Shown here: piece after piece, positions 1 through 7,846 of the stretch
Numbering within the stretch: the first letter of the stretch is position 1
Layout of the letters: each line of letters starts with the position of its first letter
Assembly: GCA_937125225.1 (NCBI GenBank)
Contig: CAKZLE010000004.1
Coordinates: forward strand, 109,385-173,384
Length of the DNA: 64,000 nt
DNA from: an uncultured Spirochaetia bacterium
GTDB taxonomy: Bacteria; Spirochaetota; Spirochaetia; CAKZLE01
Reading direction: 5' to 3'
The notes under the pieces: model-generated
Told to the model about the DNA's origin: nothing
The model's database searches: none
Seen by the model: the letters and a program-made list of their open reading frames with translations, nothing else
Position numbers and translations under genes: made by a program

Positions 1-2
1 AA

Positions 3-257
3 GAGATCTGTGATGAGTTGTTCCTCTCTACGAGTCAATTCAGTCTGCTCTTCAAAGAGGGGACGGGGAAGACCTTCGTCGAGTATCTTACCACATATAG
101 GATCGAACAGGCTCAAAGCTTGTTGAAGAGCTCCTCAATGAGAGCCTATGAGATCGCAGAGCTCGTGGGTTTCAGTGATCCGAGATACTTCTCGATCATA
201 TTCAAAAAACTGACAGAGAAGACTCCTCTTGAATACCGAAGGAGTCTGTCGGAGTGA
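3..257 (+). CDS. AraC-type DNA-binding domain, C-terminal end of a response regulator (5' partial)
   Basis: Only the C-terminus is in the window. The frame is open from base 3 (E-I-C-D-E-L-F-L-S...), so the gene begins upstream. The roughly 84 visible residues form the second half of an AraC/XylS helix-turn-helix domain: 'SQFSLLFKEGTGKTFVEYL', then the second helix-turn-helix 'AYEIAELVGFSDPRYFSIIF' and the typical ending 'K.TP.EYRR'. The stop overlaps the next gene's GTG start by 4 bases (GTGA), so it is translationally coupled to the YesM-like kinase. By family knowledge such a partner is a YesN-type regulator with an N-terminal receiver domain, which cannot be seen here. The likely target is the sugar ABC operon at 3185-7089. 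Confidence 0.85.
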   Translation, partial: EICDELFLSTSQFSLLFKEGTGKTFVEYLTTYRIEQAQSLLKSSSMRAYEIAELVGFSDPRYFSIIFKKLTEKTPLEYRRSLSE

Positions 258-2035
258 GAAATTCATTGCGATTCGGGACCCTTGGATCAAGAATATACTC
301 ATTCTTTATCCTCTTTATCTTCGGGACTATCATCATCTTGCAGCTCGTTGCCTTTCAATTCACGATCAGTACCGTTCAAAATACGACCATCGAATCGAAT
401 AAGACCCTCTTAGGGCAACTCACTCGTCAGATTGAGTCCTACATAGAGGATATGGAACACCTTTCTCTTGCTGTCATCGAAGCTGAGGAGGTACAGACCT
501 ATCTAAGAGGAGAGGCTCCTGCTCCCTTGCCGGTCTATACGAAATTGATCCAGAAGCAGTTGGGGACCTATCTGAAGGCTCGCGAAGATATAAAGAATAT
601 CTACTTCTCAGATATGGTTGGTAATATTCTCTCGGCTGATGCATCAGTCGAGATCAATCAATATGCTGATGTGCTCAACAGTCAATGGTTCACCTCTGCA
701 GTCGATAATCCCTCTGAGACTATCCTGTCCGGCTCCTATGTACAGAATCTCATTACTGAGGACTACTCATGGGTGACCTCAATCAGTAGAGGGATCGTAT
801 CGTTGGATACGGGAACACTCTTGGGGGTCCTTCTTGTAGACCTGAAGTTCGATGGGATCAAGGAACTTTGTCAGTCAATGGTCACGGGTAGAAAGGGGTA
901 TAACTTCATCATCGATGATCAGGGAGTATATGTCTTCCATCCTACACAACAGTTAGTATACAGCGGCGTGAAGGATGAACCTCTCGATGAGATTCTGGAG
1001 TCTATCCATAGTGGTGAGGATAATACCTATAGTGATGGGGAGAAATATTATTTCATCAATGATTCAGAGACCACCGGCTGGCATATGGTGAGTGTCCTCT
1101 ATGAGGATGATATTATCACCGACTGGCAGTATGTTCAGATTTCCTTCGCTGCCATCGGTCTGATCCTATTCTTAGTCGTCGGTCTTGTGACGAATAGGAT
1201 CACCCGATCTATCACAAGTCCTGTGAAGAAACTACAGAAGATCATGAAGAGTGTGGATGAGGGAGAGTTCCATCTAGTCGGAGAGATCCATGCGACTGAT
1301 GAGATCAAAGAGCTTGCTCACGATTATGACATCATGGTAACTCGGATCAGAGAGTTGATGCATGAGAATGTAAAGGAACAGGAACTCAAACGAAAGAGTG
1401 ATCTGAAGGCGTTACAGGCTCAGATCAATCCTCACTTTCTGTATAACACGCTAGATTCGATCATCTGGATGGCAGAGATGAAACAACATAGAGAGGTGGT
1501 TCTTATGACCTCAGCTCTGTCAAAACTCATGAGAATCAGCATCAGTAAAGGTCGGGAGATCATTCCGATCAAAGATGAGGTCGCGCATGTAGAATCCTAT
1601 CTGACAATCGAAGAGATGCGGTACAAAGGAAAGTATGATTCAGAGATCCTGATCGATCCTGAGTTGTATGAGGAGATGACCTTGAAGATCACCCTGCAAC
1701 CACTGGTAGAGAATGCGATCTATCATGGGATCAAAGAGTCTGATCATAAGGGACTTATCCAGATCATTGGAACACGTGAGAAGGATACTATTGTGTTGAA
1801 AGTCATAGATAATGGAAATGGCATGACACCTGAAAAGGTGAAGATGCTCAATAGTCCCTATACAGTCTATGAGGATGACCAACCCTGGGTCAATCTGAGA
1901 GGGATGGGAGTCAGAAATGTTCATGAGAGGATCCAACTCTATTTTGGTGAAGAGTATGGACTCCATTGTGAGAGTCTTTTAGGTGTCGGTACGACGATTA
2001 CGGTGAGAATCCCGGTGAGAGGGGGCGTCAGATGA
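254..2035 (+). CDS. YesM/LytS-type sensor histidine kinase
   Basis: 593 residues. A transmembrane segment (about 13-35) is followed by a roughly 250-residue extracytoplasmic Cache-like sensor, a second transmembrane segment (about 293-313), a HAMP linker and a cytoplasmic kinase. The H box is of the His_kinase (PF06580) type, 'LQAQINPHFLYNTLDSIIW', with the phospho-accepting His near residue 394. The N box is 'LQPLVENAIYHGIKE', and the G boxes are 'DNGNGM' and 'GMGVRNVHERI'. The GTG start overlaps the upstream regulator's stop, and the 3' end overlaps the next gene by ATGA, so three genes are coupled. It presumably phosphorylates the upstream AraC-type regulator in response to a sugar presented by the anchored binding protein encoded next. 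The kinase family is certain; the ligand is unknown. Confidence 0.93.
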   Translation: MRNSLRFGTLGSRIYSFFILFIFGTIIILQLVAFQFTISTVQNTTIESNKTLLGQLTRQIESYIEDMEHLSLAVIEAEEVQTYLRGEAPAPLPVYTKLIQKQLGTYLKAREDIKNIYFSDMVGNILSADASVEINQYADVLNSQWFTSAVDNPSETILSGSYVQNLITEDYSWVTSISRGIVSLDTGTLLGVLLVDLKFDGIKELCQSMVTGRKGYNFIIDDQGVYVFHPTQQLVYSGVKDEPLDEILESIHSGEDNTYSDGEKYYFINDSETTGWHMVSVLYEDDIITDWQYVQISFAAIGLILFLVVGLVTNRITRSITSPVKKLQKIMKSVDEGEFHLVGEIHATDEIKELAHDYDIMVTRIRELMHENVKEQELKRKSDLKALQAQINPHFLYNTLDSIIWMAEMKQHREVVLMTSALSKLMRISISKGREIIPIKDEVAHVESYLTIEEMRYKGKYDSEILIDPELYEEMTLKITLQPLVENAIYHGIKESDHKGLIQIIGTREKDTIVLKVIDNGNGMTPEKVKMLNSPYTVYEDDQPWVNLRGMGVRNVHERIQLYFGEEYGLHCESLLGVGTTITVRIPVRGGVR

Positions 2036-3021
2036 AGAACTGGTTCGTATTATTATTGAGTTTCATGGCAGCTTTGATTCTTTTCTTTGTCCTTACGATC
2101 TTCTATGAACAATCCACCCCTCAGAAACTCGAACTTGATACTCCAATCCCGATCGTCCTGAAGTCCCGTATGGTAGAACCGATGGAATTCTGGGATGTGG
2201 TACATCGTGGTATCTATGAAGCTGCAAAAGAATATGGGATCGATGTCAAGATCTCCGGTCCTCTCTATGAGAAGGAGATCGATCAACAGATAGAGATCGT
2301 AGAGGCTATATTGAATGAGCATCCACCCCTACTAGTCCTGTCAGCGACTGACTATGTAAAACTCGTATCTACTGTCGAGAAGGCAGATAAGATGGGAATA
2401 CCTGTGATAACCATCGACTCAGGAGTCGATTCAGATATCCCGGTCTCATTCATCGCTACAGATAACATCGCTGCAGGAGAGAAGGCTGGTTTAGAGTTGC
2501 TGCGGCTTCTAGAGAACAAAGAGAATCCAAAGATCGCAATCGTCAGTCATATCAAAGAGGCAGCCTCTGCTATCGATAGAGAGGCTGGAGTTCGAAAGGC
2601 TCTAGCTGGAGAGAATATCGTAGGTACTTGGTACTGTGATGTAGAAGAGGATCGTGCCTATGAGATCACCAAAGAACTCATTGATACTTATGATCTAGAT
2701 GGGATCGTTGCACTTAACGAAGTCTCCTCCCTCGGTGTCGCTCGAGCAGTGGATGAGTACCAGGTGAAGGATGCTCTTGTAGTTGTCGCCTTCGATAATG
2801 CGATCAGAGAGTTGGCATTTCTGGAATCCGGTGTGATAAAAGCTACAGTGGTTCAGAGACCTTATAATATGGGATATATGACAGTGAAGATCGCAGTAGA
2901 CTATTTGAAGGGAGAGGATGTTCCTGATTTCCTCGATACTCAATCGGTACTCATCACCCAAGAGAATATGTTCCAGAGGGAATATCAGGAGCTTCTCTAC
3001 CCCTTCAGTAATGCTGAATGA
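2032..3021 (+). CDS. Membrane-anchored sugar-binding protein, sensory component (XylFII-like)
   Basis: 329 residues. The N-terminus has one hydrophobic segment (about residues 4-24) and no clear cleavage or lipobox site, so it is probably a membrane anchor. The rest is a type I periplasmic-binding fold of the ribose/galactose family, with 'EFWDVVHRGIYEAAKEYGID', 'GIPVITIDSGVDSDI' and 'VVVAFDNAIRELAFLESG'. It overlaps the kinase gene by 4 bases and sits before the ABC transporter. It resembles the transporter's own binding protein (5995-7089) in pattern, which suggests a duplicated binding protein recruited as a sensor. In Firmicutes, XylFII pairs with LytS/YesN to induce xylFGH. The same role is inferred here, with the sugar unassigned. 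Confidence 0.85.
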   Translation: MKNWFVLLLSFMAALILFFVLTIFYEQSTPQKLELDTPIPIVLKSRMVEPMEFWDVVHRGIYEAAKEYGIDVKISGPLYEKEIDQQIEIVEAILNEHPPLLVLSATDYVKLVSTVEKADKMGIPVITIDSGVDSDIPVSFIATDNIAAGEKAGLELLRLLENKENPKIAIVSHIKEAASAIDREAGVRKALAGENIVGTWYCDVEEDRAYEITKELIDTYDLDGIVALNEVSSLGVARAVDEYQVKDALVVVAFDNAIRELAFLESGVIKATVVQRPYNMGYMTVKIAVDYLKGEDVPDFLDTQSVLITQENMFQREYQELLYPFSNAE

Positions 3022-3118
3022 TTAAAAAAGTATACGAATTTCCTAGCTAATTCCTCTGATTTAGGAATAATTTAAACATTCTCCGTAAAATCCTCTATTT
3101 CGCGATCAAAAAAACGGG

Positions 3119-3146
3119 TTGATACTAATATTGTCGAAATTATGCA
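3119..3146 (+). promoter_or_regulatory. Possible sigma-70 promoter of the sugar ABC operon
   Basis: TTGATA at 3119-3124 and TATGCA at 3141-3146 are separated by 16 bases. They lie in the 163-base gap between the sensor triad and the ABC transporter, about 40 bases before the chosen start at 3185. A short inverted repeat (ATTCCT/AGGAAT, 3052-3070) lies upstream and could be part of the AraC-type regulator's site. Neither box is perfect, so this is tentative. Confidence 0.3.
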
Positions 3147-3184
3147 GGTGCAAAGGGTGTACCTGTCTTTCAGGGAGCGAAAGT

Positions 3185-4684
3185 TTGAGTAAACAAATTC
3201 TTTCAGTGAAACAAATCGATAAACGATTCAAAGGTGTTCACGCATTAAAAGGTATAGATTTTGACCTGAATGAGGGCGAAGTCCATGCACTAGTAGGTGA
3301 GAACGGTGCCGGGAAATCGACCCTAATGAAGATCTTGACTGGAATCTATGAGAAAGATTCTGGAGAAATGCACTATCTAGGTAAATTGTATCATCCACAC
3401 GGCCCAAAACAGGCACTGCAGATGGGCATTGGTATCATCCATCAGGAATTGAACATGATGGATCACCTTACTGTTGCACAGAATATCTTCATTGGTCGAG
3501 AATCGATGCATAAAAGCGGATTGTTTCTTGATGAAAAAGCCCAGAATCAGAGGGCTCAGGCATTATTTGATCGATTGAACATGAATATCGATCCATCTGA
3601 ACTGTTGGGAAACCTCACTGTAGGTATGCAACAGATGGTAGAGATCGCAAAAGCTGTATCACATGATCTTAAGGTGTTGATTCTTGATGAACCAACAGCT
3701 GCACTCACCAATACAGAGATCGATGAGTTATTCACGATCATGAGGAATCTTTCTAAACAGAAAGTAGCAATGATCTATATCTCACACCGAATGGATGAGA
3801 TCCATAGAATCACCAACCGGGTAACAGTCATGCGAGATGGTGAGTATATTGGAACAAGGGATACCGATAAGGTGACAAAAGAAGAGATCATACAAATGAT
3901 GGTCGGTCGAGTCATCTATGAAGACCCAAAACAGAAGAGTAATGTAGAAGATGGAGCACAAGTCGTCTTGAAGGTCTCGAACCTTCATGCCGGTAAGATG
4001 GTCAAGGATGTCAGTTTCGAACTCAGACGTGGTGAGATCCTGGGATTCTCAGGTTTGATCGGGGCTGGTAGAACAGAGACAGTAAGAGCTCTCTTCGGAG
4101 CAGACAAGATAGAAAGTGGAACAATCGAGATCAATGGGAAACCTGCATTGATCAAGACTCCTAGGGATGCTGTCGAACATGGTATCGGATATCTTTCAGA
4201 AGATAGAAAGCGATACGGATTATGTACCGGACTCAGTGTGATCGATAACTCGATCATGGCTACCTATGAATCTTATCAGAAGTATTCATTCATGCAACAG
4301 GGGAAGATGAGAAAGGTCGCACAGCAGTTCAGTGAAGCTATGAAGATAAAGACTCCATCCTTGGAACAACTTGTCGTCAATCTTTCTGGTGGTAACCAGC
4401 AGAAAGTAGTCATAGCAAAATGGTTGATCAAGAACAGTGATATCCTCATCTTCGATGAACCGACTCGAGGGATCGATGTCGGTGCTAAGAGTGAGATCTA
4501 TCATCTGATGAATGAACTGGCTAAAGAGGGCAAGTCGATCATCATGATCTCTTCAGAGATGCCTGAAGTATTAAGAATGAGTGATAGGGTCATCGTGATG
4601 TGCGAAGGCCGAATCACTGGAGAACTCGATATCAGTGAAGCCAATCAAGAGAAGATCATGGCTTTCGCGACAATGAACAATTAG
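3185..4684 (+). CDS. Sugar ABC transporter, tandem ATP-binding subunit (MglA/RbsA family)
   Basis: 499 residues with two ATPase domains, the layout of the CUT2 family. The first half has Walker A 'GENGAGKSTLMKIL' and Walker B 'LILDEPTAAL'. The second half has a degenerate Walker A 'GLIGAGRTE' with signature 'NLSGGNQQKVVIAKWL' and Walker B 'ILIFDEPTRGIDVG', as usual for MglA/RbsA. The frame is open upstream to 3119, but the TTG at 3185 is preferred. A GGAG sits about seven bases before it, and the protein then begins 'LSKQILSVKQIDKRFKGVHA', where family members normally start. It powers uptake of a monosaccharide with the permease and binding protein encoded downstream in the same operon. Confidence 0.93.
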   Translation: MSKQILSVKQIDKRFKGVHALKGIDFDLNEGEVHALVGENGAGKSTLMKILTGIYEKDSGEMHYLGKLYHPHGPKQALQMGIGIIHQELNMMDHLTVAQNIFIGRESMHKSGLFLDEKAQNQRAQALFDRLNMNIDPSELLGNLTVGMQQMVEIAKAVSHDLKVLILDEPTAALTNTEIDELFTIMRNLSKQKVAMIYISHRMDEIHRITNRVTVMRDGEYIGTRDTDKVTKEEIIQMMVGRVIYEDPKQKSNVEDGAQVVLKVSNLHAGKMVKDVSFELRRGEILGFSGLIGAGRTETVRALFGADKIESGTIEINGKPALIKTPRDAVEHGIGYLSEDRKRYGLCTGLSVIDNSIMATYESYQKYSFMQQGKMRKVAQQFSEAMKIKTPSLEQLVVNLSGGNQQKVVIAKWLIKNSDILIFDEPTRGIDVGAKSEIYHLMNELAKEGKSIIMISSEMPEVLRMSDRVIVMCEGRITGELDISEANQEKIMAFATMNN

Positions 4685-4700
4685 GTAGAGGTAAGAGAGA

Positions 4701-5939
4701 ATGGAAAAGAAAAAGAACCTTATCGAGGATATTAAGAGTAAAGGACTTCAGAAGATTCTTGCACCTGCTGCATTGATCATCCTGTATGCTTTCTTTGCGA
4801 TCTTCGGAAGAAACTTCCTGTCATATACGACTTTGGTGAATATTCTAGATTCATCATACTATATTGGTTTTATTGCGATCGGTGTAACCTTCGTCATTAT
4901 CACAGGTGGTATCGACCTATCCTGTGGAACAGTAATGATGTGTGCAGCGATCATCGGTGGTACGGCATATAAGACTTGGGGATGGCCAATGTGGATATCT
5001 CTTCTTCTTATAATCTTTGTTGGTTTCCTATTCGGATTATTCAATGGTATCATGGTCTCAAAACTGAAACTCCCTCCCTTCATCGCAACATTAGGAACGA
5101 TGATGATCTCAAAGGGTGTTGGATCTATCGTATCAAACGTAAGATCAGCTACATTCCCAACGAGAACAGAGTCAGCAGGTTGGTTCAAAGGTATCTTCAA
5201 GTATATCACTCCGGACAAGACTTCTATTCCTACTGGAGCTTTCGTACTGTTCGGTGTCGCATTCATCTGTTATCTGATCCTGACCAAGACGAAGATGGGA
5301 CGTTATACCTTCGCAATCGGATCTAACAAAGAGGCTGCAAGACTCTCCGGTATCAATGTAGAGAAATGGGAGATGATGGTCTATATCGTAGTCGGAATCC
5401 TTGCAGGTGTCGGTGGTATCGCATTCGCAGCTGTTTATACGACAGTTATGCCTGCTCAGGGAGCTGGATTCGAACTCTATGCAATTGCAGGAGCGGTAAT
5501 CGGTGGTACATCACTTTCAGGTGGTATCGGTACTATCTCTGGAACCCTGATCGGTGTATTCATCATGAGTGTACTGAGAACTGGTCTTCCTTCAATGGAC
5601 CTACAGTCTCATTACCAGACATTCTTCACTGGTGTTGTAGTAATCCTTGCGGTTTTACTCGATATCTATAAGACTAATCAGTCAACACAGGAGAGGGTCC
5701 TTGCCCCTTCAGAGAAATATAAACAGTCAATGAACGAGAAGATCGAAGATCTTAAACAGGCATTAGCTTCTGCTTCAGATGATAAAGCTAGTGGAATCAA
5801 GGCAGAGATGGCAGCTCTCACAAAAGAGAGAAATCATACCTACTCACGAATGAGAGCTGAAGAAAAAGCAGAAGCAGCTCGAGTCAAGAAGGCAGAGAGA
5901 CTTGCAGAGAAGGAATTCAAGCAGAGTCTTTCTAGCTAA
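4701..5939 (+). CDS. Sugar ABC transporter permease (MglC/RbsC family) with charged C-terminal tail
   Basis: 412 residues. The first roughly 335 form the polytopic BPD_transp_2 permease of CUT2 sugar importers, with the family signature around 'AIGSNKEAARLSGINVEKWE' and 'GGTSLSGGIGTISGTLIGV'. After the last membrane helix there is an unusual hydrophilic tail of about 75 residues rich in Lys, Glu and Ala ('AEEKAEAARVKKAERLAEKE'), predicted to be a long helix or coiled coil on the cytoplasmic side. Typical MglC/RbsC proteins of about 320-340 residues lack it. A GAGGTAAGAGAG stretch supplies the ribosome site. The gene lies 16 bases after the ATPase gene and before the binding-protein gene. Confidence 0.92.
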   Translation: MEKKKNLIEDIKSKGLQKILAPAALIILYAFFAIFGRNFLSYTTLVNILDSSYYIGFIAIGVTFVIITGGIDLSCGTVMMCAAIIGGTAYKTWGWPMWISLLLIIFVGFLFGLFNGIMVSKLKLPPFIATLGTMMISKGVGSIVSNVRSATFPTRTESAGWFKGIFKYITPDKTSIPTGAFVLFGVAFICYLILTKTKMGRYTFAIGSNKEAARLSGINVEKWEMMVYIVVGILAGVGGIAFAAVYTTVMPAQGAGFELYAIAGAVIGGTSLSGGIGTISGTLIGVFIMSVLRTGLPSMDLQSHYQTFFTGVVVILAVLLDIYKTNQSTQERVLAPSEKYKQSMNEKIEDLKQALASASDDKASGIKAEMAALTKERNHTYSRMRAEEKAEAARVKKAERLAEKEFKQSLSS

Positions 5940-5954
5940 TTATATTGTGAATAC

Positions 5955-5972
5955 CCGGTACGTATGTACCGG
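5955..5972 (+). promoter_or_regulatory. Intercistronic hairpin before the sugar-binding protein gene
   Basis: The perfect inverted repeat CCGGTAC-GTAT-GTACCGG lies between the permease stop and the AGGAGG of the binding-protein gene. It has no U-tract, so it is not a terminator. Such hairpins often protect the downstream message so that the binding protein is made in excess over the membrane subunits; that role is inferred. Confidence 0.5.
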
Positions 5973-5994
5973 TGAAATAAAGAGGAGGAACTTA

Positions 5995-7089
5995 ATGAAA
6001 GTTTCAAAAAGATTTGTAGCAATTCTTTTAGTACTCGCTTTTCTAGGAACTTCTATGGCCGTGTTCGCACAGGGTCAGGAAGAACAAGCCTACATAGCTG
6101 TTGTATCTAAAGGTGAACAGCATGACTTCTGGCAGCAAGTAAAACTTGGTGCTAAAGATGCAGCTGAGAAACTCGGTGTAGATATGACCTTTGAAGGACC
6201 ACCATCAGAAAGTGATGTACAGATTCAGGTAGAGATGTTGAATTCAGCTATGGCTAAGAATCCTGTAGCTATTGCTCTTGCAGCTCTAGATACTGGATCA
6301 GTTATGGACCAGCTTCAGGACGCTCTTGATAAGAATATCCCAGTAATCGGATTCGACTCTGGTGTTCCAAACGCTCCTGCTGGATCAATCTATGCAAATG
6401 CATCAACTGACAACTTCAATGCTGCCGGTGTTGCTGCTGAAAAAATGTTCGAAGTCATCAAAGCTGACATCGAAGCTGCAACAGCTGCTAACCCAGTAAC
6501 AATCGTTGTTATGAACCAGGACGCTTCTGGTGAATCACTTCTTAGCCGAGGAAAAGGTTTCAGAGATACAATGATCGAATTGATCGTTGCTGAGACTGCT
6601 CTTGGAAAAGACGACATCAAAGTTATGGGTAACACTGCATATATCTCAGCAGATAACCCAACTAGCGGCTCAAAAGTCATGATCGATATGGTAGTTCCTG
6701 CTTCTGCTGATGCAACTGATGCAACAGCTTCAGCACAGGCTGTATTGAACAAGGTTGAAGACGCTGGTACTCTTGGTATCTTCTGTTCAAACGAATCAAC
6801 AGTCAAGGGTCTCCTAGCTGCAACCAATGATGGTTCAGATCTTCCTGGAAAATTCCCTGGACTCATAGTTGTAGGTTTTGATGCTGGTAAAGCACAGAAA
6901 GACGCTGTTCGAGCTGAGTACTTCTTAGGATCAATCACACAGGATCCTTACTCAATCGGATACAAAGCAGTATCTCTTGCTTACGATGCATACATGGGCA
7001 AAGCAGTATCAGATGTTGATACAGGTGCTAAGTTCTACAACAGTTCTAACATGGACGATGCTGACATCACCGGTCTTCTTTACGACTAA
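5995..7089 (+). CDS. Periplasmic sugar-binding protein of the ABC transporter
   Basis: 364 residues. The frame is open to 5902, but the ATG at 5995 has a strong AGGAGG and begins a textbook signal peptide, 'MKVSKRFVAILLVLAFLGTS', with cleavage after 'VFA'. The mature protein is a type I periplasmic-binding fold of the ribose/galactose class: 'DFWQQVKLGAKDAAEKLGVD', 'NIPVIGFDSGVPNAP' and 'GLIVVGFDAGKAQKDAVRAE'. It is the last gene of the operon, followed by a strong terminator. The substrate is probably a pentose or hexose; the sequence alone does not say which. The related anchored protein at 2032-3021 probably senses the same ligand. Confidence 0.92.
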   Translation: MKVSKRFVAILLVLAFLGTSMAVFAQGQEEQAYIAVVSKGEQHDFWQQVKLGAKDAAEKLGVDMTFEGPPSESDVQIQVEMLNSAMAKNPVAIALAALDTGSVMDQLQDALDKNIPVIGFDSGVPNAPAGSIYANASTDNFNAAGVAAEKMFEVIKADIEAATAANPVTIVVMNQDASGESLLSRGKGFRDTMIELIVAETALGKDDIKVMGNTAYISADNPTSGSKVMIDMVVPASADATDATASAQAVLNKVEDAGTLGIFCSNESTVKGLLAATNDGSDLPGKFPGLIVVGFDAGKAQKDAVRAEYFLGSITQDPYSIGYKAVSLAYDAYMGKAVSDVDTGAKFYNSSNMDDADITGLLYD

Positions 7090-7114
7090 GATCAAGTATT
7101 GTTAATATGCTAAT

Positions 7115-7142
7115 AAAGAGTCACTTCGGTGGCTCTTTTTTT
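7115..7142 (+). terminator. Rho-independent terminator of the sugar ABC operon
   Basis: AAAGAGTCAC, a TTCG tetraloop and GTGGCTCTTT form a stem of about ten base pairs with one G-U pair, followed by a T-run. It begins 25 bases after the binding-protein stop codon. Confidence 0.9.
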
Positions 7143-7205
7143 ACGCTTGGTAAATAAGAGTTTTCATGTTCTAAATGGTAGAGCTGATTTGATAGTATCC
7201 GATTG

Positions 7206-7667
7206 CTACATGAACAGGAACATTCCCATAGAGGATCCTGTATGAAGCCGTTGTTATCCGTCAGATCACATGATGAGACAAGGGCGTTCACGTCGATTCC
7301 ATAGGATTCCAAAAGATGTCCGGGAATCTGTAGGCTAATTCTTCGGGGTAGGTACAGTTCGAACAGAACTTACACTTCCTAGCATTCAGAGGAAGTATCT
7401 CTCCGAAGAAAGATATGTCTTCGAGGATATATGTATGGATACTACGGTAGGTCTCATCATGGATACGCTTTGCCTCTTCCATCCCTTCAATATCAAAAGA
7501 ATCCTCTAGTTGAAAGATAATCTGTACGACTAACCCTTTCCTGAATCTTCTTACATATATGATCGATTCATCCAGTGGTCCCACAGCTCGAGACATACCT
7601 AGTTCATGCCATAATAGCCACAGGAGTTTTACTCACATGCAGTTCTGAAATCAGATGAGAAACTCAT
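7206..7667 (-). pseudogene. Degraded DUF2284 (predicted metal-binding protein) gene
   Basis: No intact frame remains, but pieces of a DUF2284 protein appear in order on the minus strand. From an ATG at 7667 the frame reads 'FRTACE*NSCGYYGMN*VC', matching the family's 'C..N.CG.YG.NW.CP' with two in-frame stops (one at 7599-7601, where TGG would encode the conserved Trp). After a frame change, 102 residues continue to a cysteine cluster 'ARKCKFCSNCTYPEELAYRF'. A second shift near 7310 then gives 'MESYGIDVNALV', the family's conserved 'SMEAYGIDV'. A third shift gives a short hydrophobic end. The multiple independent lesions argue for decay rather than sequencing error. The flanks (7143-7205, 7668-7776) hold nothing recognisable. 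Confidence 0.7.
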
Positions 7668-7776
7668 ATTCGCGATATCTATGATCCTTGAGGAATCAGC
7701 CCCTTGTCTTACGTCCTCTTGTGATAAGTCGGTTATATCAGCATAAGCTGACTATACTCTGATTTGAAGAGGGATG

Positions 7777-7818
7777 AAAAAAAAGCCCCTATAGACCTTT
7801 TGGGTGGATCTATAGGGG
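7777..7818 (-). terminator. Rho-independent terminator after the aldo/keto reductase gene
   Basis: Read on the minus strand, CCCCTATAGA pairs with TCTATAGGGG (10 perfect base pairs; loop of 13 that can extend by GG/CC), followed by a run of eight Ts. It starts 28 bases beyond the reductase stop codon. Confidence 0.88.
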
Positions 7819-7846
7819 AAAAAGGAGAGAAAAGTATTATGGAGAA

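Noticed and set aside
3052..3070. ATTCCT/AGGAAT inverted repeat upstream of the sugar ABC operon as an AraC-type operator.
   Set aside because: AraC-type regulators normally use direct repeats, the arms are only six bases, and no second copy was found.
6390..6938. A 182-codon open frame antisense to the sugar-binding protein gene.
   Set aside because: It mirrors a strongly biased, clearly coding sense gene with signal peptide and family motifs. The antisense protein has no recognisable pattern or ribosome site.
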